Positions 10,308 through 19,808 of a DNA stretch of 64,000 bases are shown here, one piece after another. A program made the position numbers and the translations under genes. This stretch comes from Phytophthora colocasiae (Eukaryota; Oomycota; Peronosporomycetes; Peronosporales; Peronosporaceae). The notes beneath the pieces were generated by a model, which saw only the letters and a list, made by a program, of their open reading frames with translations, was not told the origin of the DNA and made no database searches. Every line of letters starts with the position of its first letter. The first letter of the stretch is position 1. The DNA lies in NCBI GenBank assembly GCA_018806915.1, contig JAGKQI010000054.1, forward strand, positions 682,001 through 746,000, read 5' to 3'.

Positions 10308-12957
10308 ATGCCGTTCCGACGCGCCGGCATGCCCTACCGGTTCAAACACCCGCCCGCGGAGTCGGTGGAGAGCGACGAAAGCGAAGACGAAGCGTCGTCG
10401 GTCCACAGCTGGAGCCAAGACAGCAGCGGCAGTGATACAGATTCTGAGAGACCGCCTCTCGCTCAGCAACGAAAGACGAAGAAGCACAAGGCAAGGAGAC
10501 CAAGAGAAGGGAAGCGGAAGCGGCAGCGAAGGGAAAAGACGCGTGGTAGATCGGTTCGGCGAGCTTCGGGGTCGAGTGCGTCTTCTTCAGGGTCTTCTGC
10601 TAGTTCTGGCGGGGAAGAAAGCTGTTCTGAGTCTGCCGGCAGGGATTCAAGAGGGGTGAAGTGTAATATCGTTCCTCTAGAAGATCTCGTGGATGTACCG
10701 GAGCTGGATCGCAGGACTTTCGATGACTGGGAGGATCTGGAGCAGTACCTCCATAACTACAGCAAGCGCACATTCCAGGTTTGCTAGTCTATCTTAGATT
10801 GTGTACCAGCTTGAGACTGTGCAGCGCAACATGGAATGGAAGAGCCTGCTGACGTATTCCTTTGTTTGCCGTAGCTCTACTCGGTACGGACCGCAACTCC
10901 GGTATGCACGCGGAATGAACGGATCAAGAATAGTCGAGCTTCAGCCACACTTATACCGGAGGAGCTTAAATTCTACAACAAGACCTTTCGTCTGCACGCA
11001 CAGCGGAGGACACAGAGCAGGTCGAGGTCAAGGGAAGAGACCATTTCAGCACACGAGGAAAATTGGCTGCCCAGCTCAGGTTTTTATTTGCAAATGTTTG
11101 AATCGCTTTCGCTTTTTGTGGGACTAATGCTAATGCAATACAGATAAACGCTTGTGTCCGCCAAACTGGTGCGTGGGAGGTCTGCATCACAAAGCAAGTC
11201 ACTGGCCACAACCACGAGATAAGCCACGAAGTGTATCAGACTTACTACGAAGCACGCAAGGTGGGCGACGAGGAGGTTCTGGACACGGTGCGAACGCTCC
11301 ACCGATCTGGAGCGAACCGGAAGAGGATTCTCGAGTTCATTACCGAGAATTCCAGCGTTGAGCCAACGATGAAGGACATCCACAATCTAGTTACGCGGCT
11401 TCGTGAAGAAGCCTACTCGTTTCCGACTGTGGAGCAACGCATCAATACTATTTTGGAGGACTTTACTCTGAAACCTGGTAATGTATCCCGTGTGTTCTCG
11501 AACAAAGAGGTGAGTGGGAACGTATGGGGGGGGCAATTGCTAATGTGTGTGTGTGAATGTGTAGAAAGTCGCCGAGTGTATCTCTATTCAATCTTCTCAC
11601 ATGCGATCAATGTTTGAGAGTTTTCCTGAGGTTGTTCTCATTGACGCTACTCACGACACAAACGACTCCAAGTACAAGTTATTCAGTTTCATGATTCATG
11701 ATGCCATGGGCAAAGGACAGCACATACAGGTGAGAACAGTCTTGATGTGGTTTCAAATTAGAGAATGTGCCACGTTATTAGACTGTGTACACTTATTGAC
11801 CATTATGATGTGGAATCCTTTTGTGCAGCACTGCCTCCTCGAGAACGAAAGGAAAGAAACTTTGCGGCTTGCATGCCGGCAGTTTAAGGAAACTTGTGCG
11901 TCTATGCGACTCTATTGCCGTGATTATCGTGGATAAGGACTTCACGGAAATTTCTGTATTGCGAGAGGAGTTTCCTGGCGTCCGGATTTTGTTATGCCAC
12001 TTTCATGTCATCAAGTATCTACAAGAGGAAGTGGCGAAAGAGAAGTACAACTTGGGGCCGTACCAAAGAATGAGATGAAGCGGCTAATCCAGTTGCTGGT
12101 CAGCGCTCCAACGGAAAAAAGTTACGACGACATTGTTGCAACCATGAAAGTGGTGTTGGGTCCAGCTGGTAAAAGAGACCGCTGGTTTGCATATTTCGAG
12201 CCAAACTGGTCGGACTGTAAAGAGATGTGGAGTTCAATCTACCGGGGGAACGTCCTCATATGGGAAACCACACCAATAACAGGTGTGTACGGCTCCATTA
12301 TTTTGATGCGATATTTTTCTAATACGCTGATTTATTTCTCGTAGGTTGGAATCGAGCTGGCAGAAACTAAAGACTCTCGTGAACAGTTCTACGAGCTTGG
12401 ATGATTGTGTTGTGGCGATTATCTTCTGGCAGACTGTTAACGAGAAGATATGGCGACGTCATATCAAGAAAATTGGCGTTTACGTGAATAGCACTTTCGA
12501 CAAGGAGATGAATGCACTGCTGAACACCGTGTCTCGCCATGCTGTTGACTACGTGAAGCAGCAGTACGAGTTTGCGCTGCTTTCGACGACGAAGTACCGG
12601 CACTATCCGATGGGTCCCTACGTTATGATGCAGTACACAGGTGGAAAGGAAGACGACATTGCCGACGAATACATGCTGCATCCGGTGGGGTGGACATGTT
12701 CGTGCATTTTTTACGTGACCCGGTTGCTGCCGTGTCGCCACATAATTTACTATCGCAAGATCACCGGTTGCAGCTCGCTGGTTCCAGAAAGTATTATTCA
12801 CCCCCGTTGGCTAATGAAAAAGTATCGCGCAATGCGAGTTGAAGAGAAGGTTGACGAAGTCGACACTCCGTTCGCGGCACGAGTTATTCACGCTCCTGTG
12901 GAGTCTCGTCAAACGCATGAGGAGGTAAACACGCCCCGCAAAGCCACAAAACGATAA
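10308..12957 (+). pseudogene. MULE transposase, multi-exon, broken by frameshifts
   Basis: Reconstructed exons: 10308-10778 (acidic/basic low-complexity N terminus), 10875-11085, then 11144 onward (INACVRQTGAWEVCITKQ, a FLYWCH/FAR1-like zinc domain). The MULE DDE core follows: VVLIDATHDTN, VIIVDKDFTEI and LLCHFHVIKYL. A SWIM zinc finger comes at ~12690-12750 (WTCSC..LPCRHII, C-x-C..C-x-H). The conserved protein has to change frame at ~10985 (one extra base after KTF), ~11890-11915, ~12060, ~12252 (one base missing before PHMGNHTNNR) and ~12938. Introns with normal GT..AG remain recognisable at 11512, 11730 and 12280. The element therefore cannot make an intact transposase from this copy. Confidence 0.8.
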
Positions 12958-13183
12958 GTTCAATGAGCTGCTTCATTATGGAAGACAGATTGCAGATATT
13001 GGCGCCACATGGGGTTCCAGCGCTCACGATGACTTGAAATTGGTGCTCAAAGGTTTGCTGGATGAGGTTCGGGTGGGGAGGTGCCCTTCCGTCGACAAGC
13101 GTGGCGGATCTGGTTTGGTGACACGCCCACTCGACGATGCGACCTCTGAATCTGTCTGCGAAGAGCAACAGGGACGCTATCTT

Positions 13184-14719
13184 ATGTCGCCTGGGGAGCG
13201 GGCTGTGATTGATCTCGTGAACGACCTTGCCGAAAATGAATTGACCTTGGAGCCTCTAGCCAGTGGCGATGAACGCAACCCTGACCATGCTGAGCCCCCA
13301 CCACAGGTTGAGACTGGTAACCAATCTCTAGAAGAGGTACAGTCTCAGAGTGTGGAACAATCTCAGTTAGATCGCGAAACGAATTTTCATGCAGACGAAG
13401 ACCCGAGTCCAATTTCTGTTGTAGACCCTACCCAACTCGCTGCCAGGAACCCGAGTCAACCCCCAACCTACGATCAACAAAATGCTCCCGAGTGGATCAT
13501 TCCGACCTCAAAGAAAAGAGCTGGAGGAAAAGCAAAATTGAAACGTGCTGCGCGCAAGGCTGCTAAAAACGTAGGTCTCCGGCAGACGTCTCGGATGGTG
13601 CGAGCAGTAGCTGCGGGGTGCACGCCTTCTCTCGCTGTAGTTTTGGACGCATATGACAATGGGTTTAGTCTCAACAACGCCGATGCGTTGAGGGCTGTCA
13701 CTATTCTCAACCAGACTCGTTCGGCCCAAATATTCGTTGAAGAGAAAAGCAAAACCCCACCGACCGATTCTACGAAAATCATGCATGTTCTGCCGACGCG
13801 GCGTATTGAGTCCTGCGAAAGTCAAGTGGCGCACTTTCAGAACCGCTGGTTCAGCGACTACGAATCGCGAATACGGCCGGATGATCTTACGATAAGGACA
13901 GGGCGAGTGGTGTACGACGTTAAAATGCTTAAATCGATGAGAGCATGGCACACTGCCATCTCTCGCCTCGAGGAGATGGAGAGTACTGTAACATGGATCG
14001 ACAATATTGATCTAACTGGGTGGAATCCAGATGCATCCTGGAGGAATGAGGTGCTACTACCAGACACTGTGATCGAACGACTGGCGACAATCGATGTGCT
14101 CGGTGATTATTACTGGATCACCACTCTACGAAGTCATTCGCCTGTCGAAATTTCTTGCATGGATCTGTGTATGCGGGCGTTTGTCTTTCGCTACCAAGAA
14201 CATCACGCAATTTATGCTCTTCCGTCCCACATGCTTCGCTTTCCCACGTTTGACCAGAAAGCACTCAGAGAGGATGCCGTGTGGGCACAACTACAGACCG
14301 CGTTTGGTAAAAGAGCGAGTACGGATGGTTCTGGCAGCACTGGAAGAGATCCCAACCCGTTGTGGTTTTTCTCGGTGATTCTGTACAACTCTGAGCACTG
14401 GTGCGCCGTAGCTGTGAATTTTGCTGAGTTTACCATTATAATTTTCGACCCTCAACAAGCTGGAGACAGGTTCGCGGCACTTCGAACGTACTTGAGTGCG
14501 GAGCTGATACCTCTACTACCCACGCCACCACCACCCAAACGATACCAGTTCAAGCAGGTCGACTGGGTCGTCCAGGTCGACTCATATAATTGTGGAGTCT
14601 ACGTCATGTTCTTCTTCGAAATGCTGCTTCTAAATGTAGTGCCTACGGGTTTCGACACTAGTGTCCCGATGCAGTACTTCCGCTACAGATTCGTTTCTCA
14701 CATCGTTAATTCACTGTAA
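13184..14719 (+). CDS. Ulp1-like C48 cysteine protease domain protein of the MULE
   Basis: The frame is open from about 12938 to 14719; the first ATG is at 13184 (511 aa). The upstream open part (KPQNDKFNELLHYGRQIADI..) continues the SWIM-domain protein after a one-base frameshift, so protease and transposase were probably one polypeptide. The C-terminal ~120 residues have the C48 layout. His is in NSEHWCAVAV, Asp in IIFDPQQA, the oxyanion Gln in WVVQVDSYNCG and the catalytic Cys in NCGVYVMFF, all intact. The family cleaves SUMO or related modifiers. In plant and oomycete MULEs these domains are recurrent passengers whose role in transposition is unproven. The N-terminal half is hydrophilic and unrecognised. 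Whether it is expressed from this broken element is unknown. Confidence 0.75.
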   Translation: MSPGERAVIDLVNDLAENELTLEPLASGDERNPDHAEPPPQVETGNQSLEEVQSQSVEQSQLDRETNFHADEDPSPISVVDPTQLAARNPSQPPTYDQQNAPEWIIPTSKKRAGGKAKLKRAARKAAKNVGLRQTSRMVRAVAAGCTPSLAVVLDAYDNGFSLNNADALRAVTILNQTRSAQIFVEEKSKTPPTDSTKIMHVLPTRRIESCESQVAHFQNRWFSDYESRIRPDDLTIRTGRVVYDVKMLKSMRAWHTAISRLEEMESTVTWIDNIDLTGWNPDASWRNEVLLPDTVIERLATIDVLGDYYWITTLRSHSPVEISCMDLCMRAFVFRYQEHHAIYALPSHMLRFPTFDQKALREDAVWAQLQTAFGKRASTDGSGSTGRDPNPLWFFSVILYNSEHWCAVAVNFAEFTIIIFDPQQAGDRFAALRTYLSAELIPLLPTPPPPKRYQFKQVDWVVQVDSYNCGVYVMFFFEMLLLNVVPTGFDTSVPMQYFRYRFVSHIVNSL

Positions 14720-15097
14720 GGCCGCGAGTATCCTTTTTCTATATGTAAGAGTATGTCTGTATTTTCAAAAAGATTCTACGCTCCACGCGCCGAGCGACTT
14801 TGAGTTTTTTTGCTAAAGTCTTTGGGGGATGACTTACAGTTTTTTTTTCTTTGTTTTAAGTCTTTGACGACCATCACTCCTTTTTGTGGTGACGTTTTAT
14901 GCATTTTTCCGGGCGGACTACGCGCAAAAGAGACTCGTCGTTGCAAGGACACCTGACCGACAGGAGGACACTCAAATCTCCAGACGGTGCCGACCCACCA
15001 AAGAAAAGACAAAAAACTGTGTAGGACTGTGTACGACGGGTGATGACTGTTTACGATCCGACGATAGACTGTGTACGTAGTCTCTGCCGGCCATGGC

Positions 15098-15588
15098 GAG
15101 CGTGGAGCAAGGTCAGAGCCACTCGTAGCGTAAGGGAGTAGCGGGGCGATGTCGTAGCTGTAATCACCGTCGCTCTCTTCACTGCTACTCTCTCCATTAT
15201 CTTCGCCGCGTTCAATAAACCAACGAATCGCGACCAGATCTGCTGGGGATACGCTGGCCCCCGCCATTTTGTCTGTGTTCTCTGAGGCAGCTGAAGATTA
15301 ACCGGTTGGAAGGCAACTCGCCGATTTCAGTAAATTTGGAGAAATGGACTTTCTTGTAATCTACTGGAAATTTGCCGGTGTGAACCCCCCCCATTATCTT
15401 CGCCGCGTTCAATAAACCAACGAATCGCGACCAGATCTGCTGGGGATACGCTGGCCCCCGCCATTTTGTCTGTGTTCTCTGAGGCAGCTGAAGATTAACC
15501 GGTTGGAAGGCAACTCGCCGATTTCAGTAAATTTGGAGAAATGGACTTTCTTGTAATCTACTGGAAATTTGCCGGTGTGAACCCCCCC
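15098..15588. repeat. Direct repeats produced by the nested insertions
   Basis: Two repeat relations are visible. 15098-15198 is a direct copy of 9538-9638 (about 100 bp, no difference seen by eye). The segments 15196-15392 and 15393-15588 are tandem copies of the same ~197-bp element end. Both are explained by X2 having inserted into an older copy of itself, not by an independent tandem duplication. Confidence 0.8.
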
Positions 15589-15807
15589 ATTGTCAGCTAA
15601 GGAACAGAAGATTTGCAGACGAAGGATTCCTCCAAGCCAGTGCTTACTTCGGTTAAAGAGTCCCAGAAGTGCAGGCAGGCCACTGCGTTTCTAATGATAT
15701 CGCCAAGTGTTGAAACTGTGGGGAGTATTAAGCAAGAATTCTGTGAGCATGTGCCGCTCAACGACCCAAATGTGGAGGAAAAAGAAGATTGAAGTGCTTT
15801 TGAGTGT
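15589..15807 (+). pseudogene. Decayed duplicate fragment of the LYR-ApaG gene
   Basis: This stretch aligns with exon 1 of the intact gene at 34249-34470. Shared blocks include GAGGAACAG/AAGGAACAG, ACGAAGGA, TCCTCCAAGC, TTAAAGAGT, CACCAAGTGTTGA and CTCAACGACCCAAA. Many point changes and small indels destroy the frame. It even runs past the exon-intron border of the intact gene, so it is a DNA-level duplicate, not a retrocopy. The match resumes weakly after the LTR element (18156-18190). The upstream part of the gene copy is missing: element X1 abuts it at the ATT target. Confidence 0.7.
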
Positions 15808-16087
15808 TGTTGAAGTAATGATTTGCGCAGAGTTGTTAGGTAGACGAAGGATGGAGACGAATAAAATAGTGCATAGAATATTGGAGAGGAAGTCTTGAGT
15901 GTAGATGAAGAATGGGCTTGTGTGCTGAAGATGGTAAAAGAAGAAGTGATGAATTAGAGAGTCTGGTGTTCTGGAGGGGAGTTATTCTCCACCAACCAGT
16001 CCAGTTAAATAGGATTTCTCTATATGGAACTGCACAATTTAATACCCTTAGATAAGTGTCATCACTGCAGAGATGGTAACTTCAACA
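15808..16087 (-). repeat. LTR copy 1 of the non-autonomous retrotransposon
   Basis: 280 bp, TG..CA ends. Identical by eye to the copy at 17876-18155. Confidence 0.88.
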
Positions 16088-17875
16088 GCCTCCCACATCG
16101 AGGAATGTGTATGACGCTCTATCTGGCGAGTAGAATTTAATGCTCCACAGGTGGCTGTTTTAACAGTCCTATGCGAACATGAATATGACCTTTTTTCTTT
16201 GACTTCGTTGTCAGATTTGTTATTTTCTTGCCGGTTTTGGCGTGGTTGTGCAAATTTCTTGTTTTCATTGATATTTTGGCTATTCAGGAAAACCTTAGAG
16301 GAGAAAACCTGTTCACCGTCGTTATTAACGCTTTTGTTCGCGTGTTGAGAAAGCTATTCAGGAAAACCTTTAATTTTAAGGATCAAAACCTGTTCGCTGT
16401 ATTGTAGGCTCGGAGGATACATCTGTTCGTATTGATATTTGTGTAAGCAGTGTTTACATTTTTTAAACTGCCAGTTTTGTGCTCTTTGTGGGTATTTCTT
16501 CACATGTTGTCTTTCGGTTTTTGAGTTATGTTTCTTTGGCTGGACTTACAAAGTACATCTGCCTCCCAGTTTCCTGAAACTGGTTCATTTTTAAACTGTT
16601 TTAACTATGAGAGTTTATAGGTTCAAATAGTTTTAAGAAAGGCTACAGCTTTTACAGCACAAATAACCACACAGTGTCATCAGCAGTGTACGCATCATTT
16701 TTGCAGTTAGTGCTCAGCTTTCATCATTGGGGCTATTATTCTCCCTAGAGGCTCATCGTGTTGTTTCTCGTTTAGAAGATTTTATTTATGTTTTACTTCT
16801 CAAGTGCTAAGACTTGTAAACTATCAAATCAATGTGCAGTAAAACTTATAGTTTGCTTTCTGTAGACAGAAGCGTGTCGTGTATTTCAGAAAGTATTGAG
16901 AATTTTCTTCTTTTTGTTGTTACGTTTTGTATAGCTGAAAATGTTTGAAATTCATGCCAGTGACTGAATGTAGTTTGGCGTATGAATGCTCGGTTTTGGC
17001 GCTAATGCCTCCCAGTTTCGTACATTTCAGCACATACTTTTGATAATAGACGCAAGTCTGTAAAGCCGAATTTGATGTTGCTTTAACAAATTACAAGCCG
17101 TAGTTCTACCAGGGTAGTTCGCTATAGCTTGGCATCGAGCCAGTATATTTTGGTTGTACGAATCTTAGGCAGATTAGAAAGTGTTACACTTGGTAGTGTA
17201 CATATAGTAGTAGTACTACTGTAGTAGTACATAGAATGCTACAGTACTGCTCGACATTGCAAAATATTAATACCGTTTTATTGGTAGTACTACGTAGTAC
17301 TATATTGCCAGACTGCCATTGGCTAGTGCTGCAGCGATGCTGCGTGGTTCAAAAGGTAAAGGCACGTACATGTACGTAGAGCACAAGGGAATGTCTCCTA
17401 AAACATCGGCGTTACGGCCGGCATAACACGGCTGCGTGGTGCTCGTGCTGTAGTGCAGTTAGCTTTCCAGAGCTCTTGGCCTGCTGGATAAAATACAGAG
17501 CATGGCAGATGTTCTGCTAATGCAGCGCAGCAGCGTCAGAGCTGGCGCATAGGGCATCGTGCTCTCACACCTCGGCAGTAGCCGGAATAGCACGGAAATT
17601 GTAACTCATGCAGCGGTACAGCTCGAATGCTGGCGCGGAGGCTTCGTAGCCTCTCAGCATGGTGATAGTACAGCTCATGCAGCGCTACAGCTCAGTGCCT
17701 GGTGCATTTGGTAGTGTAGGGCTTCGTTTGCAGGAACACACGTGGCAGCCGTCAGGCTTGCTATACACGTGGCCTCTCCGGGGCGATTCTCTTGCCTCGT
17801 TGATTTTTGAGAGGAGCTTGAATCAAGCGTCTCCGGTTCTTCATCCACGCAGGTGAAGCGTTGGAGTCCATAACC
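16088..17875. other. Interior of the LTR element, non-coding
   Basis: AT-rich in the first two thirds. Contains a short internal duplication (CTATTCAGGAAAACCTT.. at ~16281 and ~16351) and a cluster of TAGTAC/GTAGTACTAC palindromes between 17200 and 17310. No ORF above 70 codons and no recognisable protein. Confidence 0.6.
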
Positions 17876-18155
17876 TGTTGAAGTAATGATTTGCGCAGAG
17901 TTGTTAGGTAGACGAAGGATGGAGACGAATAAAATAGTGCATAGAATATTGGAGAGGAAGTCTTGAGTGTAGATGAAGAATGGGCTTGTGTGCTGAAGAT
18001 GGTAAAAGAAGAAGTGATGAATTAGAGAGTCTGGTGTTCTGGAGGGGAGTTATTCTCCACCAACCAGTCCAGTTAAATAGGATTTCTCTATATGGAACTG
18101 CACAATTTAATACCCTTAGATAAGTGTCATCACTGCAGAGATGGTAACTTCAACA
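17876..18155 (-). repeat. LTR copy 2 of the non-autonomous retrotransposon
   Basis: 280 bp, same sequence as LTR copy 1. Its right flank AGTGT repeats the left flank. Confidence 0.88.
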
Positions 18156-18194
18156 AGTGTCATCGGAATATGATGATGTTATCACATTTCTTGC

Positions 18195-18698
18195 TTAGGC
18201 GCAAGTCTCACCGTTAGCATTGGCGAGGTCGAGCACCCAGTAGTGCTTGTACTGCTTGCTCTTGTCGTACGCGTAACCGGGGCCGATGAACTTGAGGTCG
18301 CTGTACAAGTAGGCACTGGAAGACTTGATCCAAGTGGCCACGACAGCGTCGACACTGGCCTGTCCGGCAGCCACCAGCTCGGCGGACTGCTGGGTCTTGA
18401 TCTTCTGCACGTTGTACCGCGTGGTCGGGGTGGATCCGTCGGAGCCCTTGGTGCTGACCTTGTTGTTCTTGGCGTTGTCAGCCGCCAAAACTTGTGCTGC
18501 TTTTGCCAATTTCGTGTTGATGCACACCGGCTTGAGGCCCTTGGCAGTGCGTTTGGCGTTCACCGCGTCCAGCAACTTCTTGCTGAAGTCAGCAACCTGG
18601 AGCTCACGGGCGATGTGGTCTTCTTGCACAGCAGCATCAGCATTTGCCATTCCAACGAGGGCCACGAAAGCGAGCGCGAAGATTCCCTTGATGTTCAT
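18195..18698 (-). CDS. Small secreted CAP/SCP-like protein (paralogue 1)
   Basis: 167 aa, single exon, ATG at 18698. Signal peptide MNIKGIFALAFVALVGMANA, then a compact CAP (SCP/PR-1/YkwD-like) domain: LLDAVNAKRTAKGLKPVCIN, LAKAAQVLAADNAKNN, KGSDGSTP, QSAELVAAG, and the closing YKHYWVLDLANANGETC. CAP proteins are secreted and often bind sterols or other lipids. Here the two tetrad histidines are absent: the position in SHTGSDGS is Thr and that in W..S..H is Ala, while the Glu of AxEL is kept. Two cysteines (VCIN and the C-terminal C) are shared by all four paralogues and may form a disulfide. It is nearest in sequence to paralogue 3. The stop lies about 40 bp from the LTR element. Confidence 0.85.
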   Translation of the reverse strand: MNIKGIFALAFVALVGMANADAAVQEDHIARELQVADFSKKLLDAVNAKRTAKGLKPVCINTKLAKAAQVLAADNAKNNKVSTKGSDGSTPTTRYNVQKIKTQQSAELVAAGQASVDAVVATWIKSSSAYLYSDLKFIGPGYAYDKSKQYKHYWVLDLANANGETCA

Positions 18699-18739
18699 AG
18701 TGTTGGTGGAGTTTGGAGAGCTGAGAGGAGGTTGCTGGC

Positions 18740-18755
18740 AAATTCAAAAGTGAGA
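18740..18755 (-). promoter_or_regulatory. Inr+FPR core promoter of CAP paralogue 1
   Basis: Minus strand reads TCTCACTTTTGAATTT, matching the oomycete initiator/flanking element. It lies about 42-57 bp before the ATG. Confidence 0.65.
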
Positions 18756-19224
18756 GATGGCCTGAAGGAGCAATGCATGGCAGTGTTAGAGAGTTCTCGA
18801 GTGCCTTGCCCAGCTCAAAGGATTTTCTGGAGAAGTGGGGGTAACGTGTGGGAAGACTCTATGTTACGCCGATGATGTCAAATTTTACCCACGTAGATGT
18901 TGAAGGGCTAACCACGAACGCACAAAAGGTTGGCGCGAAATGCAAGCACAGTGTGCCGGTACATGTAGTTGTACGAATCCATAAAAAATCTACGCGAATC
19001 TGCGCCAACATGAATTTTTCAGGCATTGTTTACCAGTGTCGGCATCAATCCGAACAACTTTAACGACAAGGGGCTACCGTAACAACTTGCATGCAATTGT
19101 ATGAGCTAAAGATCAGGAGATTCCGAACTGCTATATAGCGACACAACCGAATTCAATAGAAGGGGGGGGGATTGTAAACTGACTGTTTTGTTAGGGGCCA
19201 GCGGTCTTAGATCACGATTCGTTA

Positions 19225-19731
19225 CTAGACGCACACTTCTCCGTTGGCATTGGCCATGTCCAGCACCCAGTAGTGCTTATACAGCTTAGTACCGTCGTAC
19301 CTGTAGCCGGGGCCGATGAACTGGAAGTCGCTGTACAGGTACGCGCCCGCAGATTTGATGAACGTGTTCACGACGGCTTCCACTGTAGTATATCCCGCCC
19401 CGACCATCTCGGCCGACCTGGAGGGGAAGATACGCTGTGCGTTGTAGCGCATCGTTGTCGTTGACCTGTCCGAACCGCGTGTGCTGACGAAGTTGTTCCT
19501 GGCCATGTCATCGGCCTGAACCTGCGCCGCCTTCATGAGCTTGCTGTTGATGCAAACGGGCTTGAGTCCCTTCTCAGCGCGCTTCGCGTTGACAGCATTC
19601 ACCAATTTGGTGCTGAAGTTGACCACCTGCAGCTCACGCGTCACGGCATCGACTTCCTGTGCGGCAGATTCGCCTTTGGCGACACCAATGAGTGCGACGA
19701 GAGCAAGTGCGAGGAATCCCTTGATATTCAT
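19225..19731 (-). CDS. Small secreted CAP/SCP-like protein (paralogue 2)
   Basis: 168 aa from the ATG at 19731. Signal peptide MNIKGFLALALVALIGVAKG, then LVNAVNAKRAEKGLKPVCIN, MKAAQVQADDMARNN, TRGSDRST, SAEMVGAG, FIGPGYRYD and YWVLDMANANGEVC. The upstream open frame (to 20070) is not coding: the signal peptide fixes the start. It is the most diverged of the four paralogues; the usual Trp of W..S is Phe and both tetrad histidines are replaced, as in the others. The hAT element begins 187 bp upstream of the ATG, leaving the core promoter intact, but more distal control sequence has been displaced by 5 kb. Confidence 0.85.
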   Translation of the reverse strand: MNIKGFLALALVALIGVAKGESAAQEVDAVTRELQVVNFSTKLVNAVNAKRAEKGLKPVCINSKLMKAAQVQADDMARNNFVSTRGSDRSTTTMRYNAQRIFPSRSAEMVGAGYTTVEAVVNTFIKSAGAYLYSDFQFIGPGYRYDGTKLYKHYWVLDMANANGEVCV

Positions 19732-19792
19732 GTTGGAGGCTGGTGCTGTTGACTGGCAATCCTTCGCTGTGAGGTAGTTGGAATTGCACTGC

Positions 19793-19808
19793 AAATTGAA
19801 GAGTGAGA
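19793..19808 (-). promoter_or_regulatory. Inr+FPR core promoter of CAP paralogue 2
   Basis: Minus strand TCTCACTCTTCAATTT matches the oomycete initiator plus flanking element. It is 62-77 bp before the ATG. Confidence 0.65.

Larger units (their letters stand above)
10096..15088 (+). mobile_element. Mutator-like element with transposase, SWIM finger and Ulp1-type protease
   Basis: About 5 kb flanked by the 9-bp direct repeat GGCCATGGC (10087-10095 and 15089-15097), the classic MULE target size. The same site without an insertion occurs at 9529-9537 in the older copy of the host repeat. The ends are only weakly inverted (GGAGAATGGCTGTGTACAC on the left; inverted right end GGCAGAGACTACGTACAC), sharing a GTACACAG core. 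Further GTGTAC/GACTGT motifs lie in the last 100 bp. It encodes the broken transposase and the intact C48 protease frame described separately. The last ~370 bp (14720-15088) are non-coding. Confidence 0.85.
9639..15392. mobile_element. Element X2 (31-bp TIRs, 3-bp ATT target duplication), inserted into X1
   Basis: X2 begins 9639 with GGGGGGGTTCACACCGGC.. and ends 15392 with its inverted complement; about 31 nt of the TIRs match perfectly. It is flanked by ATT on both sides (9636-9638, 15393-15395). The uninterrupted target TCTCCATTATCTTCG survives inside X2 itself at 15191-15205, which proves a 3-bp duplication. Removing the two later insertions leaves a non-autonomous element of about 470 bp. 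A 3-bp target site with G-rich TIRs suggests PIF/Harbinger-type DNA transposons, but no transposase is present to confirm it. Confidence 0.7.
9386..15588. mobile_element. Outer element X1 (TIR element, left end lost), split by insertions
   Basis: X1 sequence is present as 9386-9638 plus 15393-15588, interrupted by a second copy of the same element (X2). Its right terminus is intact (inverted form of GGGGGGGTTCACACCGGC, ending 15588) and is followed by ATT, the start of the gene-fragment flank. At the left, X1 begins abruptly at GCAAATTTCCAGTAG, lacking the outer ~16 nt of the TIR, so that end was lost by deletion or recombination. On the minus strand the unit carries a short ORF start (MAGASVSPADLVAIRWF..) just inside the right TIR, probably the remnant N terminus of its own protein. 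Confidence 0.7.
15808..18155 (-). mobile_element. Non-autonomous LTR retrotransposon (2348 bp, 280-bp LTRs)
   Basis: LTRs at 15808-16087 and 17876-18155 look identical along all 280 bp, begin TGTTGAAG and end CTTCAACA (8-bp inverted ends), and are flanked by the 5-bp duplication AGTGT (15803-15807, 18156-18160). The 1788-bp interior has no gag-pol or other long ORF, so it is a LARD/TRIM-type passenger dependent on another element. A purine tract read on the minus strand (GTGGGAGG, 16088-16096) touches LTR1, which suggests minus orientation with the primer site next to LTR2. Identical LTRs mean a recent insertion. Confidence 0.88.

Noticed and set aside
17200..17310. Cluster of GTAGTACTAC palindromes as a possible origin or CRISPR-like array
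   Set aside because: Irregular spacing, no conserved repeat-spacer structure, and inside a retroelement in a eukaryote.
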